Source of the DNA: Bradyrhizobium sp. 141 | Lineage (GTDB): Bacteria; Pseudomonadota; Alphaproteobacteria; Rhizobiales; Xanthobacteraceae | Reading direction: 5' to 3' | DNA: 64,000 bases | Assembly: GCF_023074055.1 (NCBI RefSeq) | Contig: NZ_JADPKR010000111.1 | Coordinates: 1-64,000 of the forward strand | Shown here: positions 1 through 6,571 of the stretch, in pieces | Position numbering within the stretch: the first letter of the stretch is position 1 | Layout: each line of letters starts with the position of its first letter | The notes under the pieces: model-generated | Seen by the model: the letters and a program-made list of their open reading frames with translations, nothing else | Told to the model about the DNA's origin: nothing | The model's database searches: none | Position numbers and translations under genes: made by a program

Positions 1-94
1 GCTCCGACGAGACGAGCGCTACCAGCAAAGCCCGCCGTGCTAAGGGGTCAAAATTGGACGCCGATGAGGGGTCAAATTTGCAAGCCGATTGACA
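1..94 (+). mobile_element. Right end of an IS21-family insertion sequence
   Basis: Two imperfect 22-bp direct repeats that both begin GGGGTCAAA lie at 44-65 and 68-89, and the segment ends in TTGACA at 94. Repeated copies of this kind near a terminus ending in CA are typical of IS21-family (IstA/IstB) elements. An open frame from 3 to 92 could be the tail of the helper ATPase gene IstB, but it is too short to identify. Immediately after base 94 the sequence continues in frame into the membrane-segment end of TrbI, so the element appears to sit inside trbI. The rest of the element lies beyond the left edge. The family call is from memory of such ends. Confidence 0.65.
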
Positions 95-1141
95 GCTGTG
101 CTGTGGTCGCTGCAGAACAACCGCCCTCGAAGTCAGCCGGCTGCTGAGCTCTACAGCACTGACCACCACAATATCGCCGATGGCGTTACGACGCTGCCGA
201 AGGACTACGCTGGCGTTCCACGTCAGCTGATCCCGCAGCTTGGTCCGCCGCTTCCCGGGGACCTCGGCCGACCGATCCTTGCCGCTCAGGGGCAGTCGCC
301 GACGAGCCTCGCGGATCCGGACCAGCAGCGCCGGGATCAAGAAACCGAAGCAGCCCGCATCAGTCATCTGTTCGCCTCGACCAATGGACGAGAAGTGCGT
401 CCGTCCGCCGCTGCGGCTGTTGGCAGCGAGCGCGTCGTGTCGCCGAGCGCAACGAGCACTAGCGACGATGGATCTGCGCAAAGCGGTCAGGACCACAAGC
501 TTGCCTTCGTAAACGCCTCTGTGGACCGTCGCACGGTAAGCCCTGACCGCGTCACCAAGCCCGCTTCACCCTACATCGTGCAGGCTGGAACGGTCATTCC
601 AGGGGCGCTGATCACTGGGATCCGATCGGACCTGCCAGGCCAAATTACCGCGCAAGTTACCGAGAATGTTTTCGATACGCCGACCGGCCGCTTCCTGCTT
701 GTGCCTCAAGGAGCGCGTCTGGTTGGCATCTACGACAGCCAGGTCGCTTTCGGCCAGTCCCGAGTCCTGCTCGTCTGGACCCGGGTGATCATGCCGAACG
801 GACGTTCAATCGTTCTCGAGCGGCAGCCTGGCGCCGACACTGCCGGGTATGCCGGACTTGAGGACCAGGTCGATAATCACTGGGGTGAGCTATTCAAGGC
901 CGCTGCGTTGTCGACGTTTCTGGCGGTCGGGACTGAACTAGGTGCCGGCTCGGACACCAATAGCAACGATAGCGCGATCATTCAGGCATTGCGGCACGGC
1001 GCCCCAGACTCACTGAACCAAACCGGACAGCAGGTGGTTCGGCGCAGTCTCAATGTTCAGCCTACTTTGACCGTACGACCCGGCTTTCCGGTTCGCGTTC
1101 TCGTCAATCGTGATCTCATCCTAGCGCCATACGGAGGGTAA
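89..1141 (+). CDS. trbI: Conjugal transfer protein TrbI, N-terminally truncated by the IS end
   Basis: TrbI is the VirB10-like inner-membrane/periplasm-spanning component of the Trb type IV secretion (mating pair formation) system. The C-terminal VirB10/TrbI beta-barrel domain is intact, from about residue 155 (PYIVQAGTVIPGALITG) to LAPYGG at the stop. Proline-rich residues 30-60 (LPKDYAGVP, QLGPPLPGDLG) match the periplasmic linker of the family. The usual N-terminal cytoplasmic tail and transmembrane helix are missing. The only start is a TTG supplied by the IS end at 89, and homology begins at 95 (A-V-L-W-S-L-Q, the last part of the helix). The product would lack its membrane anchor and is probably non-functional. 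The DUF2274 gene follows after 3 bp. Confidence 0.85.
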   Translation: MTAVLWSLQNNRPRSQPAAELYSTDHHNIADGVTTLPKDYAGVPRQLIPQLGPPLPGDLGRPILAAQGQSPTSLADPDQQRRDQETEAARISHLFASTNGREVRPSAAAAVGSERVVSPSATSTSDDGSAQSGQDHKLAFVNASVDRRTVSPDRVTKPASPYIVQAGTVIPGALITGIRSDLPGQITAQVTENVFDTPTGRFLLVPQGARLVGIYDSQVAFGQSRVLLVWTRVIMPNGRSIVLERQPGADTAGYAGLEDQVDNHWGELFKAAALSTFLAVGTELGAGSDTNSNDSAIIQALRHGAPDSLNQTGQQVVRRSLNVQPTLTVRPGFPVRVLVNRDLILAPYGG

Positions 1142-1144
1142 CGC

Positions 1145-1390
1145 GTGCATAAGCTTAGAATAGGAGCACTACCCGACGACAAGCCAGTGAAAGTTGCGAC
1201 TGAACTTCCAGCATCGGTGCATCGGGATCTCGTTGCCTATGCAGAGGCCTTGGCACGCGAAAATGGCCAGCGCATCGATCCGTTGAAACTGATCGCGCCC
1301 ATGTTGGCGCGCTTCATGGCAGCGGACCGCGGATTTGCAAAGGCGAGACGAACCAATCAGTCCGCGAGGACCGAAGGGGGTGACGGATAG
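1145..1390 (+). CDS. DUF2274 domain-containing protein of the trb operon
   Basis: This 81-residue protein contains the DUF2274 signature: a basic K-L-R-I-G start, then LPASVHRDLVAYAEALA and a C-terminal RFMAADRGFAKARR. Such genes commonly sit just downstream of trbI in rhizobial conjugative elements, and the 3-bp gap here fits cotranscription. Its function is unknown. The helical LPASVHRDL core resembles ribbon-helix-helix style DNA-binding proteins, but that is only an impression. The last 34 bp overlap the 3' end of the convergent LysR gene. Confidence 0.8.
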   Translation: MHKLRIGALPDDKPVKVATELPASVHRDLVAYAEALARENGQRIDPLKLIAPMLARFMAADRGFAKARRTNQSARTEGGDG

Positions 1391-2322
1391 CGCTCTGCCA
1401 AGAGATCGATGAATCGCTTCAGAGGCGGATTTTCGTTATCATCGCGCCAATGCGCATAGAAGCCTATCCGGCTCGCCCCTGCTCCGTCTTGCAATTCGCG
1501 GTAAACCAAGCCGGCGAAACTCGCTCCAATATCCGACTCCATCACGAGGCTGAGCCCCATGCCCATACTTATTAGGCTATTGATGATGCCTCGGCTAACG
1601 TCATGGCGCGCGATTTTGGGTCGGTCCTCAGGTAGTACGAGCTTCGAGATCAAGAGATCCTCAAGCTCGCGTCCAGGATCATACCGACTTAGGAGGATTG
1701 TTTCGTTACGCAGATCGGTCCAGTAGATGATCTCGCGTGCAACCAAGCCATGATCCTGAGGCAGCGAGATCAAAATGCGTTCGCTCCAGAGCGGTAGTGC
1801 CTTGGTTTCCCTTGAGGGCAGACGTCCGGGGCTAACGACCAGATCGACGGTCCCGCTACGAAGGGCCGTCATTAAGCGAAGGCGAGAGCGTTCCACGGTT
1901 GCCAACTCGATCTGCGGGAATCGCTTCTTGAACTCTCCTAAAGTTGCTCGTAAGTTGCCAGTGGAAATGGATGTGCAGAAGCCCATCGTAAGGTGACCAG
2001 ATTCGCCGCGACCATTTGATATTCCCGTGTCGACGAGCGTGTCCACCTGCTCCAATATCAACCTTGCAATCCGCAGAACCGCTCGGCCAGCGAGAGTAGG
2101 CTTGGTCCCCCCGCTAGAGCGCTCGAACAGCCTGGTTCCAATCAGGTACTCCAACTGACCGATGGAACGGCTCAGGACGGTATGCTTGATTGATAGCACC
2201 TCTGCGGCTCGTCGAAAACTGCCGCAGTCGCAAGCGACAACGGCCAATCGAAGATGGTGCAGGTGAATAGCTTTTGCTGCGTTCCGGCCGTCGTTCCTAG
2301 TCTCAATTTCCGTCATGTTCAT
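1357..2322 (-). CDS. LysR-family transcriptional regulator of the conjugative element
   Basis: The N-terminal winged helix-turn-helix covers about residues 20-85, with the LysR pattern LRLAVVACDCGSFRRAAEVL followed by TVLSRSIGQLE and GTRLFER. A periplasmic-binding-like effector domain follows (GHLTMGFCTSISTGNL onward). At about 320 residues it is full length. I chose the ATG at 2322; a TTG upstream would add seven residues. It is transcribed toward trbI and overlaps the DUF2274 gene by 34 bp. LysR genes are commonly found between trb genes and the quorum-sensing genes of rhizobial elements, so a role in controlling transfer is plausible, but its effector is unknown. Confidence 0.85.
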   Translation of the reverse strand: MNMTEIETRNDGRNAAKAIHLHHLRLAVVACDCGSFRRAAEVLSIKHTVLSRSIGQLEYLIGTRLFERSSGGTKPTLAGRAVLRIARLILEQVDTLVDTGISNGRGESGHLTMGFCTSISTGNLRATLGEFKKRFPQIELATVERSRLRLMTALRSGTVDLVVSPGRLPSRETKALPLWSERILISLPQDHGLVAREIIYWTDLRNETILLSRYDPGRELEDLLISKLVLPEDRPKIARHDVSRGIINSLISMGMGLSLVMESDIGASFAGLVYRELQDGAGASRIGFYAHWRDDNENPPLKRFIDLLAERYPSPPSVLAD

Positions 2323-2401
2323 AGCTCGGTAGGAAAACTGCAAGGCACGGCGCCCCCGCTCCCGGCGGGGACGTGCATATCGTTTGTTGGCATGGATCGT
2401 T

Positions 2402-3034
2402 CTAGGCGGCCGCGAAGATTACCGGCGTCCAAAGGGCCGGTGCCGAGAGACCGCCGGCTTTACGAAGGCTGGCTAAAGTATCGGGCGAAATCTCAAGGTA
2501 ACCCGCGACGGCTAAAGTGTTGCCAATTGTGGAAGGATTGCCAATACGTCGCAGGGGCCAGCCAACTCGTCGAAGAATTCTCTCCATTCGGACATCTGTG
2601 ACGGTAACGATATCTGTGAGCTGCCGTGAAAGCCCGAACTCAACCATTCCCGCAAATAGCTCGTAAGCGGCGCGAGTGATACCGTGGTCTCCTTTCGGGG
2701 CATCGGCAGCAACATCGATTGCGAATCTACTACTTTCCCAAACGAGAGGAGTTGACGGCGCGGGTTGGCCTTCAAGAAGCGCAGGGAAGGTGTCGCAAAG
2801 CATGGTCGGGCCAAGTGTGGGGAGGAGGCGTACGCAACCTTGGACCTGGCCGTTGTCACATAGCTGGGTTAGGTAAGCGGGATGCAGTGCATCGAAATCG
2901 TCGATCTCCATGTCGCTGCTGGTTTGAACGTCCCATGCCATGCGAAGTTTGAAAACGCGATACCGCAACCGATGCATTTCGGCAAGTGTCTCGGCGAACT
3001 GTCCATATAAGGACGGTGTGATTAGCTGAATCAT
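2402..3034 (-). CDS. traI: Acyl-homoserine-lactone synthase (LuxI/TraI family)
   Basis: LuxI-family enzymes make N-acyl-homoserine lactones from S-adenosylmethionine and an acyl donor. The family landmarks are present: RYRVFKLRMAWDV near residue 23, an acidic EIDDFD, WESSRFAI in mid-protein, and the C-terminal MERILRRVGWPLRRIG. Length is 210 residues, as expected. The start at 3034 is supported by a GGAGGG ribosome-binding site 3 nt upstream. It lies 84 bp downstream of the luxR-type gene on the same strand, forming a regulator-synthase pair. On such elements the pair usually couples conjugation or excision to cell density. A weak lux-box-like stretch is at 3093-3110. Confidence 0.92.
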   Translation of the reverse strand: MIQLITPSLYGQFAETLAEMHRLRYRVFKLRMAWDVQTSSDMEIDDFDALHPAYLTQLCDNGQVQGCVRLLPTLGPTMLCDTFPALLEGQPAPSTPLVWESSRFAIDVAADAPKGDHGITRAAYELFAGMVEFGLSRQLTDIVTVTDVRMERILRRVGWPLRRIGNPSTIGNTLAVAGYLEISPDTLASLRKAGGLSAPALWTPVIFAAA

Positions 3035-3118
3035 AGTCCCTCCAACGGTGTACATCGTCACCTTTGGAGCGGATCACGCGTCTTAAGTCAGTACCTGTAG
3101 TTGTAGGGGGCTGCGTCC

Positions 3119-3847
3119 CTAATTTTGCTGTTTTCTTTTCACAGCGGCTAAGCGGGCTACCGCTTGCACAATCGTCCGAACACCAAGCTTTTTCTTCGCG
3201 CCTTCTAGGTAGAAGGCAACTGTGTTGCGCGAGATGCCGAGAATGCAACCAATCTCCCAAGCGCTCTTGCCCCGAGCTGCCCACTCCAAGCATTCGAACT
3301 CGCGCGGTGATAGGCGTGCCCCCTCTATATCGTGTACGTTCCCTAGCTTTCGGCGGGTATGAGCATGGAAATACATCGCCATAAGCTGAAGAACGCGTTC
3401 ATGCGATTCAATGAACCGTTCGAATTGCGGGCGGTTCTGGTCCACGGCAAAGGTCAATGCAGCGATGGGGCCGTGGCCATCGTGAATGGGCACCGTAAAG
3501 CCAAACCGGATTCCGAACTCCGCGGCCTCTTCGAAAAGACGATGCTGTGCTTTCGATGTGAACTCCGAGTTGAAATTCTTCCCCCATCGAAAGGGCTCGG
3601 GCCTTCGAAGGGCTTCTTGGATAACGGGATCAAGCATTTGATAATTGTTTCGTAGATAGTGTGCTACCCACCGCGATGGATATGTAGAGATTAGGCGCGG
3701 TTTACCTCTGTTGGTGTGCTGGAGAGCTAGGTAAGCAAAACACGATAAGTCCAAAGCGGCCGCTGTGTCTCCCATGGCTTTGGAGAAGTCTTGGAGATCT
3801 TCTGCGGTCGCTAGGAGATCGATGAAATTTTGAAAGATGCGATGCAT
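3119..3847 (-). CDS. traR: LuxR-family quorum-sensing regulator (TraR-like)
   Basis: The protein has an N-terminal autoinducer-binding domain (about residues 15-160) and a C-terminal LuxR helix-turn-helix beginning at LSPREFECLEWAARGKSAW and continuing GISRNTVAFYLEGAKKKLGV. The ATG at 3847 (MHRIFQNFIDLL) matches usual starts of this family; an upstream start at 3913 would add 22 unlikely residues. It precedes the AHL synthase on the same strand, which makes it the cognate receptor by context. A perfect inverted repeat at 4033-4047 lies about 186 bp upstream. Confidence 0.92.
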   Translation of the reverse strand: MHRIFQNFIDLLATAEDLQDFSKAMGDTAAALDLSCFAYLALQHTNRGKPRLISTYPSRWVAHYLRNNYQMLDPVIQEALRRPEPFRWGKNFNSEFTSKAQHRLFEEAAEFGIRFGFTVPIHDGHGPIAALTFAVDQNRPQFERFIESHERVLQLMAMYFHAHTRRKLGNVHDIEGARLSPREFECLEWAARGKSAWEIGCILGISRNTVAFYLEGAKKKLGVRTIVQAVARLAAVKRKQQN

Positions 3848-4032
3848 CGCTGCCAAGCAAACCGTGCATGGTGCGAAAGCAAAGATCTCGCCTAGTTCCT
3901 CGATTGTGCCCACAATGAAGGACCAAAGAGCAGCGCTTCGCAGCCGGTGAAGTCAAGGCAATCCCTCTGGTACCCAACCAGAAAGTTGTGCCTCGCACAT
4001 TTTGTTGTCTTTGCCTATTATCATAATACGCC

Positions 4033-4047
4033 CGGCATTTTATGCCG
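4033..4047. promoter_or_regulatory. Inverted repeat CGGCAT-TTT-ATGCCG upstream of luxR
   Basis: This is a perfect 6-bp inverted repeat with a 3-bp spacer, about 186 bp upstream of the chosen luxR start. Read on the other strand it is CGGCAT-AAA-ATGCCG, close to the repeats at 11970-11984 and 18207-18221. An operator role is inferred. Confidence 0.35.
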
Positions 4048-4157
4048 AAATTGCAGCCGCCTCCCCCAAAGTGCCGAATGGGATGCGGCTATGCAACTGG
4101 CTAGGGGCCTGCATGTGCCGGGACACTGCGCTGACCGGCCAGGAAGGCCAGTTTGCC

Positions 4158-4407
4158 GACCAAGCTGATCATCGACCAAGAGACTCACCGGATCATCGGC
4201 GGTGTGATCGTTGGCCCGCAGGCTGGCGACATGATCGGAGAACCTGTCCGGCGATCGAGATGGGCGCCGATGCAATTGATATCAGCAAAACCATTCATCC
4301 GCATCCGACATTCGGAGAAACAATAGGCCTGGCTGCCGAAGTACGAAGGTGTTTGCACGGATGTGTTGCCGGGTGCGAAGAGGTCGATCAAGCGCGCGAG
4401 CCACTAG
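4158..4407 (+). pseudogene. Dihydrolipoamide dehydrogenase 3' fragment (decayed)
   Basis: The translation carries the C-terminal dimerisation domain of Lpd: TKLIIDQETHRIIGG, then the MGADAID and HPHPTFGET block and the ending KRASH. Everything upstream of residue TKL is missing. Relative to the copy at 38060-38784, one base is lost in the GEICLAIE region and two more near AAEVYEG, so the frame is broken and then restored. This is a non-functional remnant. Confidence 0.85.
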
Positions 4408-4464
4408 AAATTCAAAGCCTGAGCCGGCATCAGGTGTCTCGCTGCCGATCGTTCATATGGGACC

Positions 4465-4786
4465 ATGGCGGGAACTTCTCGGAGGGAGGTCAAGGTACCT
4501 TTGAGCGTTCAGGAGGAGGAATTTGCCGCGGCATGTCGATACGTCGTTCTGGAGAGAAGACCTGATCTAGCAGCATCCATCGTCATTGTAGACAGCCAGC
4601 TCAGGATTGGGAATGATCCGCATGTTCGGTCGCATTTGTAGAACTCGGTCTTTGCCAGATTGGTGCGAGTTCTACATCTCGCAATCGAAGGCAAGGCGAT
4701 GGCGCTGGAAAAAGTGCCTAGGCTCCTGTTCGACCTGTCGAGCTTCAGAAGAAAGACGCTCCGCGCGCTAGGTAGAGACGATCGAG
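4465..4786 (+). pseudogene. Frameshifted copy of the 106-aa hypothetical gene
   Basis: The first 55 codons (MAGTSRREVKVPLSVQEEEF and onward) match the intact gene at 38848-39168. A one-base loss near 4630 (CGGTCGCATTTG here, CGGCTCGCGTTTG in the intact copy) then brings in a TAG at 4639-4641. The original stop codon at the far end has also changed (GATCGA for GATTGA). Both defects mark it as a pseudogene of unknown function. Confidence 0.75.
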
Positions 4787-5184
4787 GACAGCACCTCGGA
4801 AAATAGGCGCGATTTCGTCAGCGCGCGATTTAAAGGAATGGACACTCATCATCGCAACGCGAACCCAGGCAGTCATCCTCGGCAGAACCCTCGGCGATTG
4901 GGAGCTCTGAATTGCAAAAGCAGGTATGGCGGCGCGGGCATTGCGAGATCTGAGCCGGGCGATGAAATGAGCTGTTCTGGACGTGCGGAGCCTGGTGATC
5001 GGTACCCTTCAAGTTTCGCGCGCGCGCTTTTTGGTGCAGTCGAAATCGTACCTCGCGTCAAATGCCGAAAATGGCGCTGAGAGCTGCGGACTTCAGCACA
5101 AAATGCGGTCTGATGTGCACGACAGTATTGCTGCTGGATGTCGTTCGTTAGATTTCCGCGATCGAATTCCGCATTCGGCGTTTG

Positions 5185-5247
5185 CGAAAGATATCCGATC
5201 TTTCGTTTCCTCCCTCTACTTGGCCCGGCGCGATCGGCGGGCCCTTT
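5185..5247 (+). terminator. Twin hairpins of repeat copy 1
   Basis: The first hairpin is CGAAAGAT/ATCTTTCG with a 5-nt loop, followed by TTT (5185-5208). The second is GGCCCGGCG/CGGCGGGCC around CGAT, followed by CTTT (5222-5247), and here it carries one mismatch. The same pair is present, with perfect stems, at 39557-39622. They look like tandem rho-independent terminators or the 3' end of a small RNA. Confidence 0.5.
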
Positions 5248-5348
5248 CTCAAGGTCTGGCTACATCTGGTGACGCGGCGAAACGGCGCTATTTCGCGATT
5301 CTTGCTTGCGCTTACGGTAACAAACGCTAGTTGTTTCAGTGCTCCGGA

Positions 5349-5398
5349 CCAGACTACGAATCTGAGGGTCGGACGTTCGAATCGTTCCGGGCGCGCCA
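5349..5398 (+). other. att-like scar: 3' half of tRNA-Arg(ACG)
   Basis: The 50 bases run from the anticodon stem (CAGAC-TACGAAT-CTG, anticodon ACG) through the variable region and T arm (GGACG-TTCGAAT-CGTTC) to the acceptor strand CGGGCGC, discriminator G and CCA at 5396-5398. The 5' half of the tRNA is absent, because the bases before 5349 form no D arm or acceptor. Integrative elements often target the 3' end of tRNA genes, leaving an intact tRNA at one end and a 3' fragment at the other. I infer that this is the distal att site and the right border of the conjugative element. Confidence 0.75.
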
Positions 5399-5453
5399 TT
5401 CGGCTTTGTTTTCATTAGATTTTCTTGGCGCCGGCTGAGCGCGTTACCGAGCG

Positions 5454-6356
5454 TTACCGTAAAACGCCCATGGTGTTTGGCGGTGCGTTGCGGTTTCCAA
5501 CATTGACTTGCACCGTCGCAGTCGTTCCGACGATCAGGCGATCGACATCTTTGCGCGGGATGCGGACCCGAACCGGAATGCGCTGGGCGAGCCTGACCCA
5601 GGAGAACGATGGATTGACGCTGGCGAGCAGGCTGGACCCCAAACTTCGATCGCGGTCCTCGATTCCGCCAGCGATACTCTCGACCCGACCGCTCAGCGTC
5701 GCTCCGCTCATCAGCTTCACGTCAACGGCGTCACCGAGGTGGATCCGCGGGATCTTGGTCTCCTCGAAATAGCCTTCGACACGCACGGTGTCGATGTCGA
5801 TCAGCGCCATGATGCCGCGCCCCGCGGCGAGATAGGTGCCGGGCCGTAAATCAAAATTGGTCACGCGGCCGTTCGCGGGTGCCCGGATTTCGGATCGATC
5901 GAGATCGAGCCGCGCGATCTGAAGGTCGGCCACGGCCTGACCATAAAGCGCCTTGGCTTGCAAATCCGTAGCACGGATCGTCTCGCGCTGTTGCTGCGAC
6001 ACGACACCTTCGCTCAGCTTCTCGTATCGTGCGCGGTCGCTCGCTGCCTTCTCCGCGGCGGCTTCGCGGTTGGCCAGAGACGCCTCTGCTTGTTGGACGG
6101 CGAGGCGGAAACGGTCGGGATTCAGCCGCAGCAAAATATCGCCCTTGCGGACGACCTGATTGTCCCGGACCAGCACCTCGTCGACCAGCCCGGAGACATC
6201 GGCGGCAACGGCGATGATGTCGGCGCGGACGCGGCCGTCCCGTGTCCATGGCGCCGCCTCATAATGCTCCCACATGCCGATGCCGACCGGTGCCGCGACG
6301 CTCACCATCAGGACAGTGAGCATCATGCGGGGAAACATCGAACTCATCGTTGTCAT
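5454..6356 (-). CDS. HlyD-family membrane fusion protein of an AaeA-like efflux pump
   Basis: This is the periplasmic adaptor of an efflux pump. An N-terminal membrane anchor (residues 8-24) is followed by a barrel-sandwich segment (DGRVRADIIAVAADVSGLV), a helical hairpin rich in Ala/Glu/Arg (residues about 80-150) and a second lipoyl half (EIRAPANGRVTNFDLRPG). The length, 300 residues, fits the AaeA/EmrA type. The ATG at 6356 overlaps the stop of the DUF1656 gene (ATGA), giving the order FUSC-DUF1656-HlyD in one operon. The family exports aromatic carboxylic acids such as p-hydroxybenzoate in E. coli; the substrate here is unknown. Confidence 0.88.
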   Translation of the reverse strand: MTTMSSMFPRMMLTVLMVSVAAPVGIGMWEHYEAAPWTRDGRVRADIIAVAADVSGLVDEVLVRDNQVVRKGDILLRLNPDRFRLAVQQAEASLANREAAAEKAASDRARYEKLSEGVVSQQQRETIRATDLQAKALYGQAVADLQIARLDLDRSEIRAPANGRVTNFDLRPGTYLAAGRGIMALIDIDTVRVEGYFEETKIPRIHLGDAVDVKLMSGATLSGRVESIAGGIEDRDRSLGSSLLASVNPSFSWVRLAQRIPVRVRIPRKDVDRLIVGTTATVQVNVGNRNAPPNTMGVLR

Positions 6357-6571
6357 AGCGGCAGCTTTCCCAGAACAGCGTAGAAGATCTTGGTCAGAAT
6401 GACGAAGACGGCGAAGTCGAACAGCGCGGGGTGCCACGCATACCTTCGAATATCGACGCCGATGAATTTGCGGTTGGCCGCGGAGGCGATAAAGCAGGCC
6501 GCGAGCGCACAAGCACAGGCCAGCGCAAACGTCGGAACGTAGACGCCGGCAATGGCGATTTCCTCGTTCAT
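6353..6571 (-). CDS. DUF1656 small inner-membrane protein (AaeX-like)
   Basis: This is a 72-residue protein with two hydrophobic segments (VPTFALACACALAACFIAS and FDFAVFVILTKIFYAVL). DUF1656 proteins are encoded between FUSC and HlyD genes of AaeXAB-like aromatic-acid efflux operons. The gene overlaps both neighbours by 4 bp (ATGA arrangements at 6353-6356 and 6568-6571), so translation is probably coupled. Its exact role is not established. Confidence 0.85.
   Translation of the reverse strand: MNEEIAIAGVYVPTFALACACALAACFIASAANRKFIGVDIRRYAWHPALFDFAVFVILTKIFYAVLGKLPL

Larger units (their letters stand above)
4158..5255 (+). repeat. Long imperfect direct repeat, copy 1
   Basis: This stretch matches 38532-39624 over its whole length and in the same orientation, with most bases identical by eye. 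It covers the last part of an lpd gene, a small hypothetical gene and a twin-hairpin segment. Homology starts abruptly at GACCAAGCTGATC and stops just after the second hairpin. This copy has lost single bases in several places and is clearly the decayed one. The tRNA-Arg scar lies about 95 bp further right. Confidence 0.85.

Noticed and set aside
5148..5399. Minus-strand frame starting ARPERFERPTLRFVVW
   Set aside because: This is the well-known false ORF read antisense across a tRNA 3' end. It supports the tRNA-Arg fragment and is not a gene.
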